Shown here: piece after piece, positions 13,701 to 26,745 of the stretch
Layout: each line of letters begins with the position of its first letter
Position numbering within the stretch: the first letter of the stretch is position 1
Assembly: GCF_020184175.1 (NCBI RefSeq)
Contig: NC_065532.1
Span: forward strand, 4,154,001 to 4,218,000
DNA: 64,000 nt
From: Aphis gossypii
Taxonomy: Eukaryota; Arthropoda; Insecta; Hemiptera; Aphididae
Direction: 5' to 3'
Translations under genes and position numbers: made by a program
Notes under the pieces: generated by a model
What the model was told of the DNA's origin: nothing
Seen by the model: the letters and a program-made list of their open reading frames with translations, nothing else
The model's database searches: none

Positions 13701-15217
13701 ATTACCTCTCATAAATGGACACATTACATTTACATATGTTTAAGTAATAAAAATACATTCTATATTTATCTTTTATAAGTACATTTCGTTCATATTTTGT
13801 CTTTTTTATTGGATAAAGGATAAAATATTTTTTTTAATTGTACGTTAATATTTAAAAATTTTAATCTAAAAAATACATATATATATGTATTTATACAAAT
13901 AACTAATAAATTTAATTTTAAATTAGTGTAAATTATATTATAATAAACAATTAAGGTATTACAAAACAGTAAATAATTAATACCTACATTAATATAATAG
14001 ATAATACTAATTTGAATATGTGCGAGTGGGTGCTTTGTAATTTTTTTTTTTTGATAGTCCTTCCTTATAGAGGAAATTTTGCTTTTTATTTATTTTAAAT
14101 TCCTATATAATGAGTACTGAGCTCCACTGAAAAGACTCGTGTGGAGGCCCAGGAGTTCTAACTTCTAAAAAACATTTATTAACAATTTATAAGATAACAT
14201 AAATAAAAAATAATTAATAACTTAGTAACTCATTGCAAATAACCACTATATGTTGAGGTTTTCTCAATAATGGTTAACTTTTCCTATAATGGGCATTTCT
14301 TTATTCTTCATGGTTATCCAGAATATAGAGATTTTACTGTACACATTGTATTAATTAAGTGAAATAATTTCAATTTTATTAATGTTTAAAAACCTATTAA
14401 TTATTATTTTAGAATACAATAGATACATTTAATAATTTTTTTTCTTAATACATTAAAATTTAAAAAAAAATTTTTATTTACATTTAATTTTAATTTTTGA
14501 ATACAATTCATTAATTTTGATTATTTATTTATTACAAGCATTGACAAAATACCGAGCATGATGGCATGGTGTTTATAAAATTATTAAATAATCATTGCCA
14601 CAATAATATTAATACAATTACAATTACAAATTATAATACTCAATTTTGTCTTTAATTATCAATGGTAAATCTTTCAATAGCTATGGGTCTTATAATAACT
14701 AGTAATAATTCTGATAATTTACAATAATCCATTTTGAGGTTATATAAATTAATAGGATTTTGACCAGTATAATTATATATCATTATTGTTTATTTTTTGT
14801 GATTACTTTACAAGTGTTCAGGTATGACGTGTAAAGTAAATGTATGATTTAAACCATTTACTGAAAACATTTTTTTGAAATTCTTAATGTGTGATATTTA
14901 CTATTTAGCTGTTGTCTAAAATCTCATTTTAATTTGAATAATAAAAATTAGAGTATTACCATAAAATACTTAAACAGAATCTTTGTATGCCTTGTATTCT
15001 TTGATTCGTTTTATTTTCGTTAACCAGATAAACCATTGATGTACTAGACATTAGAAATAGTAATAAATAAAAATGGAAAAAAAATAATTTATACATGTTA
15101 CACTTAAGTAAATTATCACGATTTTATAATGTAGGAATAATACATTTATTAGCTATAATATCTTATGTAATTAATTATTTTTTAATTTTGTTTATTTTCA
15201 GCTTAAAGAAACAATAA
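7789..15217 (+). CDS. LOTUS/Tudor-domain protein resembling TDRD7 (Drosophila Tapas type), C-terminal main part
   Basis: Twelve exons join in consistent phase: 7789-7890, 7956-8036, 9395-9538, 10256-10426, 10491-10658, 10731-10913, 10990-11244, 11807-12028, 12090-12326, 13152-13256, 13322-13527 and 15202-15217 (stop), about 629 residues. The order is an acidic linker, a dsRBD-like segment (around residues 62-130, with basic AAKRAL), a probable LOTUS/OST-HTH helical unit (around 140-195) and at least two extended Tudor domains (the second with the YIDYGN signature). Family knowledge: such proteins act in germ granules in piRNA and mRNA control, where Tudor modules bind methylated arginines. 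The start at 7789 may be internal, since the gene probably continues from the small exons at 1074-3652. The last exon adds only five codons. The identity as TDRD7 and not another Tudor protein is inferred. Confidence 0.8.
8620..8923. mobile_element. Degraded hAT-like MITE
   Basis: Starts CAGTGTTTCTCAACCTT and ends AAGGTTATGAAACACTA, imperfect inverted ends. Flanking 8-mers TTCTAAAG (8612-8619) and TTCGAAAG (8924-8931) differ by one base, as expected for an old 8-bp hAT duplication. The interior is AT-rich without a reading frame. It lies in an intron of the LOTUS/Tudor gene. Confidence 0.65.
9975..10115. mobile_element. Mariner-type MITE
   Basis: About 141 bp flanked by TA on each side. Its inverted ends are about 20 bp, CATCCTAAAAGTAAGTTCC on the left and an imperfect complement ending GAATG on the right. 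TA targets with inverted ends of this kind fit Tc1/mariner-derived MITEs. It is intronic with no coding capacity. Confidence 0.6.
13528..15201. other. Long last intron of the LOTUS/Tudor gene
   Basis: AT-rich sequence between the last two coding exons. No coding segment or clear transposon was recognised. Confidence 0.5.
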
Positions 15218-16000
15218 ATTACCACTACATAAAGGACATTTAATAAATTGTTATATTTAAATCTAAATGTGTTAGTTTGATCTGATGTTGTTACATTAGT
15301 TTTATACAAGTGTTGTTATGAGAAAATACTCATCATTTTTTTATTATTATTTTTATTATTATAATTTTTTTTAAAGTGTAAAGTCATGTTAAGAGACGGT
15401 TGAAAAATTTAAAACAAAATGTAATATTTGTTTAATTTGTATGTACACTTAGTATTTGTTTATGTCAATTGAATGTACTGAATGGTCTTCAAATATGCAA
15501 TGTTTTAACCAGATTAAAATAATATGTATTATGTTAAAAACCAATACTATAACTTTGATTCAATTTTTTTATATTTTTTAAATTAAGACATACATAATTA
15601 AAATAGACTAATATTTATTTCTATATTTATTGCTGTTATATTATAATTTAATGAGTCACCTGGCAAACTGACTTCTGAGAGATTATGATTAAACAACTTC
15701 TAAATTTTAAATTTGATTAGTGACTATAAGTCCTTAAATACTTAAGTATTGTCATGCTAAATAATAAATGTATAATATAAATAAAATTGGAGTCACTTTC
15801 CTTAAATTAATTTGACTTATAACAGCATTGTTTTTTAGATCCAATTTTTTTATCAAATAAATGAAAATTTTTTATACAACAACATGATTTTTTATTTTAC
15901 CATTAGCCATTAGGAAATCAGAAAATTAAATATTATATCAAAATTCAAACATGATAATATTATTAAAACACTATGTGACAAGGTACAATTTTTTTTTTGA
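15218..16000. other. Convergent 3' region between the LOTUS/Tudor gene and MIPEP
   Basis: Both neighbouring genes end here, from opposite strands, within about 780 bp. The sequence is AT-rich with several AATAAA-type signals on both strands, so it presumably holds both 3' UTRs. No other feature seen. Confidence 0.55.
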
Positions 16001-19000
16001 TTATGTAGCAGAAAATGTAGAGATTTTGTTGCCTTGATCAATATCTTGTATTAAAGAAGATGCCAAGAGTTCTGGTGTTACTGGTGTTCCGAGATAATCT
16101 GAGACCAATTTTCTTGCCGGTTTACCACCACCATATTGTAAACATTCTGTACGTAAACGTTCTCCTTGAATTCTATTTAATGGATCATTGTTCAGGAATG
16201 AATGCCATGTATGTGCGGCCAAAGCCTTGGATACTAAATATGAATAATACTTTGCACCATAGCCAACAAAATGTGAAAAATGTAACTGCCATGCCTAAAA
16301 ATATTTACATAATATAAATTTAAAACTAAATTTGTCTTGAAAATAAATATGTCTTACTGTATCTTTAACATATGGTAGTCCATAATATTCTACTTGTAAT
16401 TTTGCAAGCATATTAGTTGTACTTAATGACTGTGGTGCTTGCGTGTGGTAATATTGGTCTAGTACAGAATAAAATAGCTGCAACTGCATTTCAGAAGCAG
16501 CAAATAAATATTTGGATGCATATAACTTTTTTAACATGTCCTCCGGCATAGGTTGTCTAGTTTTAAAATGCTTGGCATAGTGTTTTATGACCTGTGAAAA
16601 ATACATGTTTAGAAAATAGTTAATGCCTTATATTATTATTAGTTTACTTGAGGCTGAGTAGCATAATATTCCATCAAAACCGATGGAAATTCTGCCAAAT
16701 CTGTTGCACAACGTGTACCATTAACATGTTGATAACGAGTTCGGCCTAACATAGAGTGTATTGCGTGTCCAAACTCATGAAATAGATTTTCAACAGAACC
16801 AGGATGCAAGAGTACTGGACCATGATTCTCACGCCACACCACATTTAACATAACTACTACAATTGGGGTCTAATAAAACATTTTAGCATTATTTTTACAT
16901 ATTAGTTTTGTAATTTATTGATAATATTTACTTGATAAGAATTATCTGGTAATTGTCGGCCTCCTCTAACAACATAGTGTGAATCATTGTGTAGTTTTCC
17001 TGTTCTTTCAAAAAAGTCACAGTAGATATATCCAAGCAAACCTTCAGTGTTATGAGTAACTAAAAACGAGAAATTTATTAAATTAAAAAAAATGTAATAA
17101 AGACATTGGAATTATATGTTTACCAACCAGCCAACTTGTATAATTGTTCAGCCCACCCTTCGCCTGGTGTTATGTCTTCAAATACTAAATTAATATTGTA
17201 TAAACTATTGAAAATCATATTCAAACCTTCCATACAATCTCCTAAAGAAAAATATGACGCATAATCAATCATTGCATATTGAAGATGGTTCTGTTTAATT
17301 TTGTTGGTCAAATATTGAACATCCCACGGTGATACAATCTAAACAAATAAAAACAATTATTTGTAGTTTGTAAAAACGTCAGTGTGCAAGTCTGGGTATA
17401 TTTTGGTATAAAAATAAATTTATGATCAATTAAATTAATTGTGTGCAAATCTATTTAAAGGGTTGAGAATAATTACATCATTGTTATTCGCCCTTTTCAT
17501 AGTTTTATAATCAAAAACTGATCGAATCCTTAACTCTGAATTAAGGATATTCAAAAATTCCATAACAAAACTAGGATTTTCCGCTATACTGTTCTTCAGA
17601 GCTCTTTAAAACAAAACAAAAATATTAACATCTATCATTGATATTTGTACATAACTTCTCAATTTTCACCTATGAGCATAAGATGGAAATCCACAAGTCA
17701 AAGCCAATTTATGACGGCTTTCTAAAAGATTGTCTAACAATTCTTCTGATTCAGCATTTGGACCATTGTAAACCTTGAATGCGGCTTCTCTCAAAACTGG
17801 ATCTTCAGAATGAGAACTAGGATGTCCGACTATTAATTTCCCTCCAGAGTTATACCTATACCTAATCAATAATAAATAATTAGCTAATTTGTTAAACATT
17901 CTTTTAGATTTAATTATACTCTTTAGAAAGAACTTTAGAAACGACATCTGGTAATTTAGTTGGATCTACAATTCTAGGTTTTTCTACTGCTGTCATAAAT
18001 CGTTGCCCAGTAACCAAAATAAAATTATTCAAGTTGACCACATATTGTCTTTTTCTTTCTTCTAAGTGTATGCCGTTCAATTCAAAATCAAACAAAAATA
18101 ATTCACCAACATGTCGATCTTCTTCAGTCATAGGATGTTTATCACCATCTAGGATTACTTGTTTCAAATTTGTATATAAATCTTTGTTAGTATTTAATCT
18201 AAAAGATAAATGTTGTATTTAATAGCACATTTAAAACTTGAGGTTTAGTACTTACTTTTCTACAATGGTATTCATGGAGATACAGCAATCTTCTGCTGCA
18301 GCAACAAATGATTTGTCTGGATGTGCTGTACGAATGAATTCAGCCATATCAGCAAGACAACAAAGGCTATTGGATAGCTGGTCAAAAATCGTCACTAGAT
18401 TTCTTTTTCTATTAAATGACAATTTAACTATATTTCTATAATTTAATCTAATATTTAAATTATTATAGATAAAATTGAACTCAAATTTTAAGTTAATTAA
18501 TTGAAAAATTCAATTTATGTAATTATTTACTTGATATTTAGAAAAAATTTAATGTATTTGATGGATCATGTTAAAGAAAAAAATCTTTATAACTGGATAA
18601 AATTGAATATATTTTTTTTATATATTTTGTTTGTAATATTATAATCAATATATATTAAGGAATTATTTAGCATCATTAAAAGTTTTTATTAAATATATCA
18701 AAATTTTATGTTTTTAACTTGATTTAAAGACCACACATTAAATAAGCGATACACCATGTATTTATAATTTATTAACAAATACATAACTATTAATTCTATT
18801 TCTATTTTCTTAATACATATGCCATTGAATATTATGAAGAAAAAAAATTTACCGATTGGGATTGCATATTTCATCAACGAAATTATCACAATCTATTTTT
18901 GTTTGTTCCTTGAATGCATAAAATCCCTCAAATGAAATCAATTCAGGTGCACCAAAAAGTCCCTAAATAACAATATTTCAATTTTATAATTAGTATTTAG

Positions 19001-19161
19001 TTATAAGTACAAAATTAATGTTTAAGTCTTACAGTTTGGTTTTTGACAAAAAATTTAAACTTTGGCTTTGGTTGATTGAAAAGTTCAGATAATGGCTTAG
19101 CCAAGGCAACACTGTACTTCTTTGCGCACCGCACATCATGAATTGTTTTGCGTAGAATCAT
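16001..19161 (-). CDS. MIPEP: Mitochondrial intermediate peptidase (M3 metallopeptidase)
   Basis: Eleven exons on the minus strand join in phase: 19161-19033, 18962-18853, 18408-18256, 18198-17920, 17861-17670, 17603-17477, 17338-17128, 17059-16932, 16869-16648, 16591-16358 and 16294-16001, giving about 692 residues, close to the family's usual 690-715. The zinc motif HEFGH is at about residues 474-478, and the third ligand Glu is in DLAEFPS at about 503. The flanking GRTRYQHVNGTRC block is typical of this enzyme. Family knowledge: it removes an N-terminal octapeptide from some imported matrix proteins after the main processing peptidase. The N-terminus is rich in basic residues (MILRKTIHDVRCAKK), fitting a mitochondrial targeting peptide. 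The reading frame is intact. It is divergent from hpo and convergent with the LOTUS/Tudor gene. Confidence 0.95.
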
Positions 19162-19870
19162 AATTTATAGCTTATATATAAATCGTTAATTTACTTCTCA
19201 CGTTGAATAGTCATAAGAAATTTAAATAATAGATGTTGGACGCATCCTGTTTTGTGTTTAATTTGTTGTATGGTACCACAACAAAATATATAAGGCGTTG
19301 ACTAGTTTTAAAATTATTTCAGCGGTATCTATTTGGTGATAGTTTTTTTGTAAAATATTGTTCACATCAACTTAAGCGTAATTAATTAAAAATAATATGA
19401 AGAAAAGTTACACAATAGACGACTGAATATGGTTCACGATAATTTGGTCATATCTCTAGTGCCTCGTTCAACAATTTGATTTTATACTCGATTTTAATAC
19501 TGAAACCGAACCTTACCCTACTCTGTAGACTGTAATTTTATAATAAATTATAATATAGATCTTGATATTATCATCTACATCATTGCCGGGACGACGGGTA
19601 ATCAATTCATGGACCAGTCGTGGCCTCCTGACTCTATAAATACCGCCTTATTTTTGATTACTGATACAAGATAATGAGAAATGGTTTTAATGATAACGGA
19701 GAAAAGCATTTTCTTTCGTTACTACCATCATTTTTAATCATTTTTGTACCAAATTTTTTTTTTTTGTTTCGTTATAATTTTGTCTTCTTTTTGTTAGTTT
19801 TATGTATTATTATATTACATATAATATATATAATTTATTATTTGTAAATAAATAACTAAACAGTTTATAC
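19162..19870. promoter_or_regulatory. Shared divergent promoter region of MIPEP and hpo
   Basis: About 700 bp separate the two start codons, which point away from each other, so both promoters and 5' UTRs must lie here. I cannot place individual transcription starts with confidence. It contains poly-T runs and AT-rich sequence. This is inferred from gene arrangement. Confidence 0.6.
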
Positions 19871-22638
19871 ATGTCGAACTCACAATCTGTATTCAATTTC
19901 TGCCATGTTAATTACAGGACCCCTGACAATATGATGTCTTCAAAGAGGTAAGTGTTGAAATATCAACCATTCTTATTGGTTAACTAATGCGTGATTTCTT
20001 TCTATTTTAGTGAATTAAAAAAATTGTCTGAAGAAAGTTTGACCAGGCAGCCAGAAGAAGTGTTTGACATTATTTGTAAACTCGGAGAAGGGTAATATAG
20101 TTATGATAATTGTGGAAAAAAGTTTAAGGCTTCCTAACTTCTGTTTGTTCTCAGATCCTATGGAAGTGTATTTAAAGCACTACACAAAGAGTCTGGCCAA
20201 GTACTTGCTATTAAGCAAGTACCGGTCGACACCGATCTTCAGGAAATCATAAAAGAAATATCCATTATGCAACAATGCGATAGTCCCTATGTAGTTAAAT
20301 ACTATGGTTCATATTTTAAGAATACTGATTTATGGGTAACCATATATTTTAATTATTTTGTTTAATTTATTTAGTCTAAAATTATTGAGCTCTTTTATAT
20401 TTTAAAGATTGTTATGGAATATTGTGGTGCTGGTTCAGTATCTGACATCATGAGATTAAGAAAAAAGACTCTTTCAGAAGACGAAATAGCTACTATCTTG
20501 TCAGACACACTTAAAGGACTTGAGTACTTACATTTAAGGAGAAAAATACATAGGGATATTAAAGCTGGAAATATATTATTAAATTCAGAAGGACATGCTA
20601 AACTAGCTGATTTTGGGGTCGCAGGACAGCTCACTGTAAGTTTATATTAAATGTATAAAGATATAGTCACAAATAGCTTATAAATTATTATTTTAATTAT
20701 TATTATTATTATTATTATTATTATTTAGGATACAATGGCCAAAAGAAATACTGTAATAGGAACTCCATTTTGGATGGCACCTGAAGTAATCCAAGAAATA
20801 GGATATGATTGTGTTGCTGATATGTGGAGCCTAGGTATATTAAATAATACATTTATAATAAATTAAGTAGACGAATAAAGAATTATTATGCATTTTAATG
20901 ACAATGATTTTTATTGTATACTAGGAATAACTGCATTGGAAATGGCTGAAGGCAAACCTCCATATGGCGATATACATCCAATGCGCGCTATATTCATGAT
21001 ACCAACTAAACCACCACCTTCATTTCGAGAACCAGATAAGTGGACTCCAGAATTTATTGATTTTGTTAGTCAATGTCTGATTAAAAACCCAGATGAACGA
21101 GCAACAGCTACAAAAATGTTAGATCATGAATTTATTGGTAAGAAGATAATACGTTTTGATTTTTTATTATTTAATTTATAAAAGTAGTAATTTAATTTTG
21201 TTTCAATAAACAGTGTTTTATTATTAATAATTTTTCTTGTTAAAAATTAGGAAATGCAAAGCCACCAGAAATTTTAAGTCAGATGATTGCTGAAGCAAGA
21301 GAAATTCGAGAGAATCAAACTCTCCGTTCTAATGCATCATGTAAAGTAACATCAGCTGAGCATAAAGATCAAAACTCTAAAGTAATTGACTTAGATGAAT
21401 TAATATTATAATTAAATTAATGTATTGGTTAAATTATTTATCTGTTTAGGACGATGATATTGATAGTCGTACAATGATAGTAGATGATAGTACCCTTGTA
21501 CCAGATAAATCAAAAGGGACAAGTTTAAAAAGTAATTCAGTTATTGAAGAATTAAGAACAATGGTAATTAATAGTGATGGAGAAGATGATTCCACAATGA
21601 AAAGTATGTGCATTAAAATACTTATGTATTTGAAACCAGTAGCTAATTTATTTATTTGTAAAATGTTTATCATTTTAGGACATGATACTGGACCTGAAGA
21701 ATCTGGTAGAAAATATAGACCCTTATTCTTAGATCATTTTGATAAAAAGATTGCAGAAAAATCAAAAGTAATTATTGATAACTGTTTTTAATATTATTCA
21801 TAGAGCTCTATTTTTGACACTATAGAATCTTAATAATTATTTACATTATTATTATTACCATTAATTTAGAACGATAATTTTGAGTCGGAAAACAAATTAT
21901 TTGATGATGGACCAGATTCCGTTCAAGATATTTCTCAAGTAATGTATATTATACTTATAATTATATTATAATTAATTAACATATTGCAAATATATTTAAT
22001 ATAACTTTATTTAAATTAATAAATAATTATAATATTTTAGAATGATGAATGTGAAAAAACTATAACTTCACATCAATTTCCTATGCCACAAATAAATTGT
22101 AGACCTGACGTAAATGCACCTAATACTCTTCATCAAAACCGACACTATTCACCAATTGTTGATGGAGACTTTGAATTTGTAAGTTTTATTTGTATGTCTA
22201 TTATAATTTAGAGATCTTATTTTAATAGTTTTATTTAACTCTCAAATCCAATTAATATTCATTCTCCTGGTTTAAAATCATAGTTAAATAAACTTAGTGG
22301 CAAATTATCATACGAGAGAATAAGACAGTGTCTACTCTCATTTATGATAGATAAATTATTAATAAAATATTTAATTGTAGTACAAATATCAGTAAAAAAT
22401 TCTAAATTCTTAACTTTTCAAGATAATTGAATTGCTATTATTAACAATTTATTTCAATTTTTCAATTTTTATAATATAGTTAAGATATTTAACTTTTGAT
22501 GACTTGCAACAACGAATGTCTAATTTGGATTCTGACATGGAACGTGAAATTGATGAGCTACGACGTCGCTATCAAACAAAACGCCAACCAATACTAGATG
22601 CTATGGATCAGAAGCGTAAACGACAACAAAATTTTTGA
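19871..22638 (+). CDS. hpo: Hippo / MST1-2 serine-threonine kinase
   Basis: Twelve exons join in phase: 19871-19947, 20011-20091, 20155-20335, 20408-20635, 20729-20834, 20925-21137, 21251-21381, 21450-21603, 21679-21767, 21870-21938, 22041-22178 and 22480-22638, about 541 residues. It is the core kinase of the Hippo growth-control pathway, which phosphorylates Warts/LATS with Salvador as partner. Visible features: glycine loop GEGSYGSV (51-58), catalytic Lys about 73, HRD 161-163, DFG 181-183, activation-loop Thr about 197 in AKRNTVIGTPFW, APE 206-208, an acidic and Ser-rich linker, and a C-terminal SARAH helix (about 490-541). It is longer than vertebrate MST2 and shorter than Drosophila Hpo, with the difference in the linker. 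The start is the first ATG in frame; a second pair of Met codons lies at about residues 21-22. The gene looks intact. Confidence 0.97.
20696..20728. repeat. ATT trinucleotide microsatellite at a splice acceptor
   Basis: A run of ATT units directly upstream of hpo exon 5 that supplies its pyrimidine tract. Length variation could affect splicing, but that is inference. Confidence 0.75.
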
Positions 22639-25600
22639 AATATTTAATATCTGTACAGTTTAACATTATAGTTACAAACAAACTGATGGCTGACCTCAGA
22701 TTTCCCCTGATTAAGGTGCTATGTATATGTATGCCAGTCAGTTGCATGGCAGATAATATTTATAAGCCAAACTTCCAAATAATTTTTGAAACATGATATT
22801 ATAATTGATCAATTGATTTATAAATGATCATTGTAATAGCATAAAAAAATGTCTAAGTCATTTCTTCTGTCTTAAGTATTATTATGGGACAAGTTGTTTT
22901 AATCTGATAGTATCGAAAGTACAATTGTGTAATAAAATAAGTAAAGAAATCAAGTATAATTTCTATACAACTATCTATATTTATTTTAAAAATTTAATAA
23001 AGTTTTCAAACACATTTATATTTATATTTTTATTCATATTAATTACCAAAAGTAGAGTAAGAAATTATTTAAAATATATAGAAACATATAATATTAATCA
23101 TGTATTGATTAATTATCAATTACACCAGTATAGGATATAATTTTAGTTTTTTTTTTCATTTATAAAATTGATATTTTTCCAATAATTGTTGGTCTTCCTT
23201 CATTTTCTTCTGATTTCTTAAGAACATATTTTTATAAGAAATAATAGCCTCTCATTAAATTATAGTTTATCATCTTATTGATGATATATCTTAATTAACT
23301 ATTGAATAGTGATTCATTATATTTGTTGGGCTTAGGTATGTAGTTGTATTAAAAAAAATAATCAAAATATATTTTGTCTATGTATAATAAGAAATTAATC
23401 TTTATTTAAATAAAATATAATTGGCCTATAGTGGTATTTAAAATATTGAATTGAATATAATTCATAACTAAAATTATGATCTGTAATTTAAATATTTTTT
23501 TTTTATCATTTAACAACTAAATAAGATATTTTAATAAAATAATATTTTGGAATTGTTCGGCTAAATAAAAATGACTGCACAAATCAAATTTAATTAGGTA
23601 TATTTTAATTACAATTTTATATTTAATAGGAGCAATATATAAATCATGTACTAAAATGTTAAAAATGTAGACAGGACAGGGTGCAAAAATTGTAACCATA
23701 ATCGAGATTCAAAGACTGGTTATTACTTATTTTTTGATTTTATTTTTAATGATTTGTATTTTCAGTCCATTTCTTTAAATTATGTTTATTGTATAATGTA
23801 GGTAACCAACCCAACTATTGCTATTCTAGTGTAATAGAAAAAAGACTGACTGGAAATTGAAATCATTAGATCTAATAAATGTTTATATAATTGTAAAAAC
23901 CAATAATTATTTTTTTTTTGGTTCATACACTTAAATAAAAACAAAAAGTTTCTGGTCAAAAATGAATTATAATCTTAATGTATTACATTTTATGTATTTT
24001 GTTGTTGTTATTTTATGTTAATTTGCTTTCAATTTAATTTTTTTTTTTAAGTGAGTTTAATAAAATAAAATCTTGGTATCAAGGTTGTTATCTTTTAGAT
24101 AAAAAATAAATATTTATTAGGGGTAAATATTTATTTATTTAGATGTATGTGTATTATGTAACATTTGTATTTTTGATGTACAACAAAACAACTACTTTTG
24201 TTTCATATTAATTAAAAAAAGTGTTTGTTTGAAATATGGTAATTTCTGTTAACATGTTTTTAAAAATAAAAAATAATAATGCTATTAATTGATTTAATAC
24301 TATACTTTGTCTACTGTATATTTTTATCTCTAGACTTATAAAATCAATTATGCTTGGAAAATTTATAAAATAGTTTATTCTATTATAAATTATTATTTTA
24401 AAATTTAAAATACATGTTTGTCTTATGGAAAACTTAAAATTTGTCTCATATTTACATGAATTGCTCAAAATTTCCCATTTTAGTATATAATATTTACCAT
24501 TAAAAATATTTTACTATATGCGTAATGTGTTGTATTAACAATTTTTTTTTTTTTTGTGAAACATTTTTAACCTAAACAATGTTAACTGTATTGTGATAGT
24601 TGTACAACTTTTACTGTAGTATTGTATTAATTCAACATTGTTCGATTGATCATGTTATATCATATTATGTCTACAATAACATATACATTAAATTTGCACA
24701 TACCGACCTGTGTATTATAATATTTTTACCTTGTTTTTATTTTAATTACCCGTTTAATTTATTCATTTAATTTTCAAAACAACATATTAAATTCTTAACA
24801 ATTCTGCTATAATTACAGTTAAGGTTTGATTTAGTCACATAAATTATGCTATTCTATTGTCTATACTATTATAACATTGTTAATAAAATAATTTTATACA
24901 AAAAATATAAAATAAAAATATTGTTTAAACTGTGGAGCTGACATGGACCAATTTTCAAACGCATCATACATCACATTATCTCTAATAGTTCTACATTTTT
25001 TAATATTATTTATATAATATACTCCGTGAAAATTAGAATCATGACAGGCAGGCAGGCAGCAGACGATTTAGTGTTTTTCGCATGCAACCAACCTCCTCAT
25101 TGGTACTCCAAACTCCCATCCGCCAATAACTGTGGCAAGTGACATGGTGGGGGGAGTTCTTTCTCTGCGATTCGTCATGATCTATGCTTGCTGTGGAATA
25201 AAAGGACGCACATCGTCGCGCACTCGGCGAACCTGTTCACTACCGCAACCTTGTTACAGTAGGATACCGCGGACGGTGATTTTCGTTTTTGTAAGCCAAT
25301 CAACGTTTTTGGTTCGCCGCCCGGGCACGTTCATATTCCGTAACGATTAGCGAGTATAAGTAGACGTAGTACGCTCGTGTGTTACAAACTTGAAACTATA
25401 CATAGGTAAAATAGGAAAATCAAGATTTTGCATTAATAGAAGACCGAAATATCAATTTTTATGATCTGATAATTTCAAAGAATTACAAAATTAAGACTCT
25501 AGGAGGTGACTTGTTCAGTGCAATTATACTGAGATTGTACGAGAATTTTGGTGGTGTTCCGTCGTGCAAACAATAATTCACCTTCCATTGATTCCATTAG

Positions 25601-26745
25601 CGCAATAAGCCAATCATTAATAGTATGTATAATAACCACATGATTTATATTAATAATCCGGATAGCCATATTATTGTATCTCGTCAAAACATTCATAATT
25701 TATTCATTATTATACTGTCGTCCTTCTTAATTCTTATGTATAAATGACATTTCCAATATCAAATCAACTGTTAATTATAAAATGAATAATTTTAAATTGA
25801 ACTGATTTAAGGGTTTATGTGGTAGCAAGGACAATTAATACTAATGAGCTTAAATGAAAGAAAACTTGAATCGTATCAGTGGCGTGCGTTGATATTGTAT
25901 ATTGGGAAAGCACCAAAATAAAATTTCAAGTTGAAACTTAAATAGGTAAAGGTATTTTATTGATAAAAATTAATTTAAAATTTGTAATTTAATAAAAGTG
26001 TATCAATAATGAAATTTCATCTATTCTGTAGTATTACAATTTAAAATAATGATTGTGAGCGAACTTCGCTCAGCGAAGGCAAAAATCTGACTTTTTGATA
26101 ACTACCTATATACTAAAATATTATTATTTCAATAATATTATAACATATATTTGTATATTAAAATAAATAACTTCATATTTTTTGTTTTTCCCAGGTGTTT
26201 TAATAACTAATAAGTATTTACTGAGAACTTATAACTTTGACTCACCAAAAATATAACAACTATATATAGGAACCTATATCTTTATAGTTATAGCTGTCTC
26301 TACAAATCTAATTTTTAAAATTTTCTGAAACCTTTTATAAAGTTTATGATCGGAACAAGGAGACATTTTTCTACCAGAAATAGTGTCTTCACTTGTTCAA
26401 AATTCAAACATAAAATCAAATAAAAAACACAAATCATGAATAATATAATTATAATCATATGATATAAATATATAATGATATCCATAATGTACATCGGGAA
26501 TATATTGAATAACTTTAACCATAATTAAAATGTAATATTTATCAAATAGCAATAGCGTTATCAATAGAGAACGTTGCCATCTCTACTATACATACATTTA
26601 TAGTAAACTATATGGTAACTATTCTAATAACTATATAGGTAAATATACGTAATAAACGTATTTAAGTTTTAAATTTTTTATAAGAAATTCACACTTAAAT
26701 ATTAACATCATATACACTCATCAATCATAACTTTTACACATACTG
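22639..26745. other. Gene-poor stretch after hpo
   Basis: The first part presumably holds the hpo 3' UTR. The rest is AT-rich apart from the GC-richer patch at about 25050-25405. A fragment at about 25880-26090 starts CAGTGGCGTGCG and contains a small GCGAACTTCGCTCAGCGAAG hairpin, and looks like a degraded transposon. No coding exon could be supported. Confidence 0.5.
25130..25405 (+). promoter_or_regulatory. Candidate promoter and non-coding first exon for the TTLL3-like gene
   Basis: A GC- and CpG-richer island in AT-rich surroundings. TATAAG lies at about 25354, and a possible 5' exon follows, ending in ACATAG before GTAAAA at about 25405. The next plus-strand coding sequence is the TTLL3-like gene at 26746. 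I did not find a clear acceptor just before that start codon, so the link is tentative. Confidence 0.3.

Noticed and set aside
20395..20634. Minus-strand frame opposite hpo exon 4
   Set aside because: Shadow of the kinase domain coding sequence.
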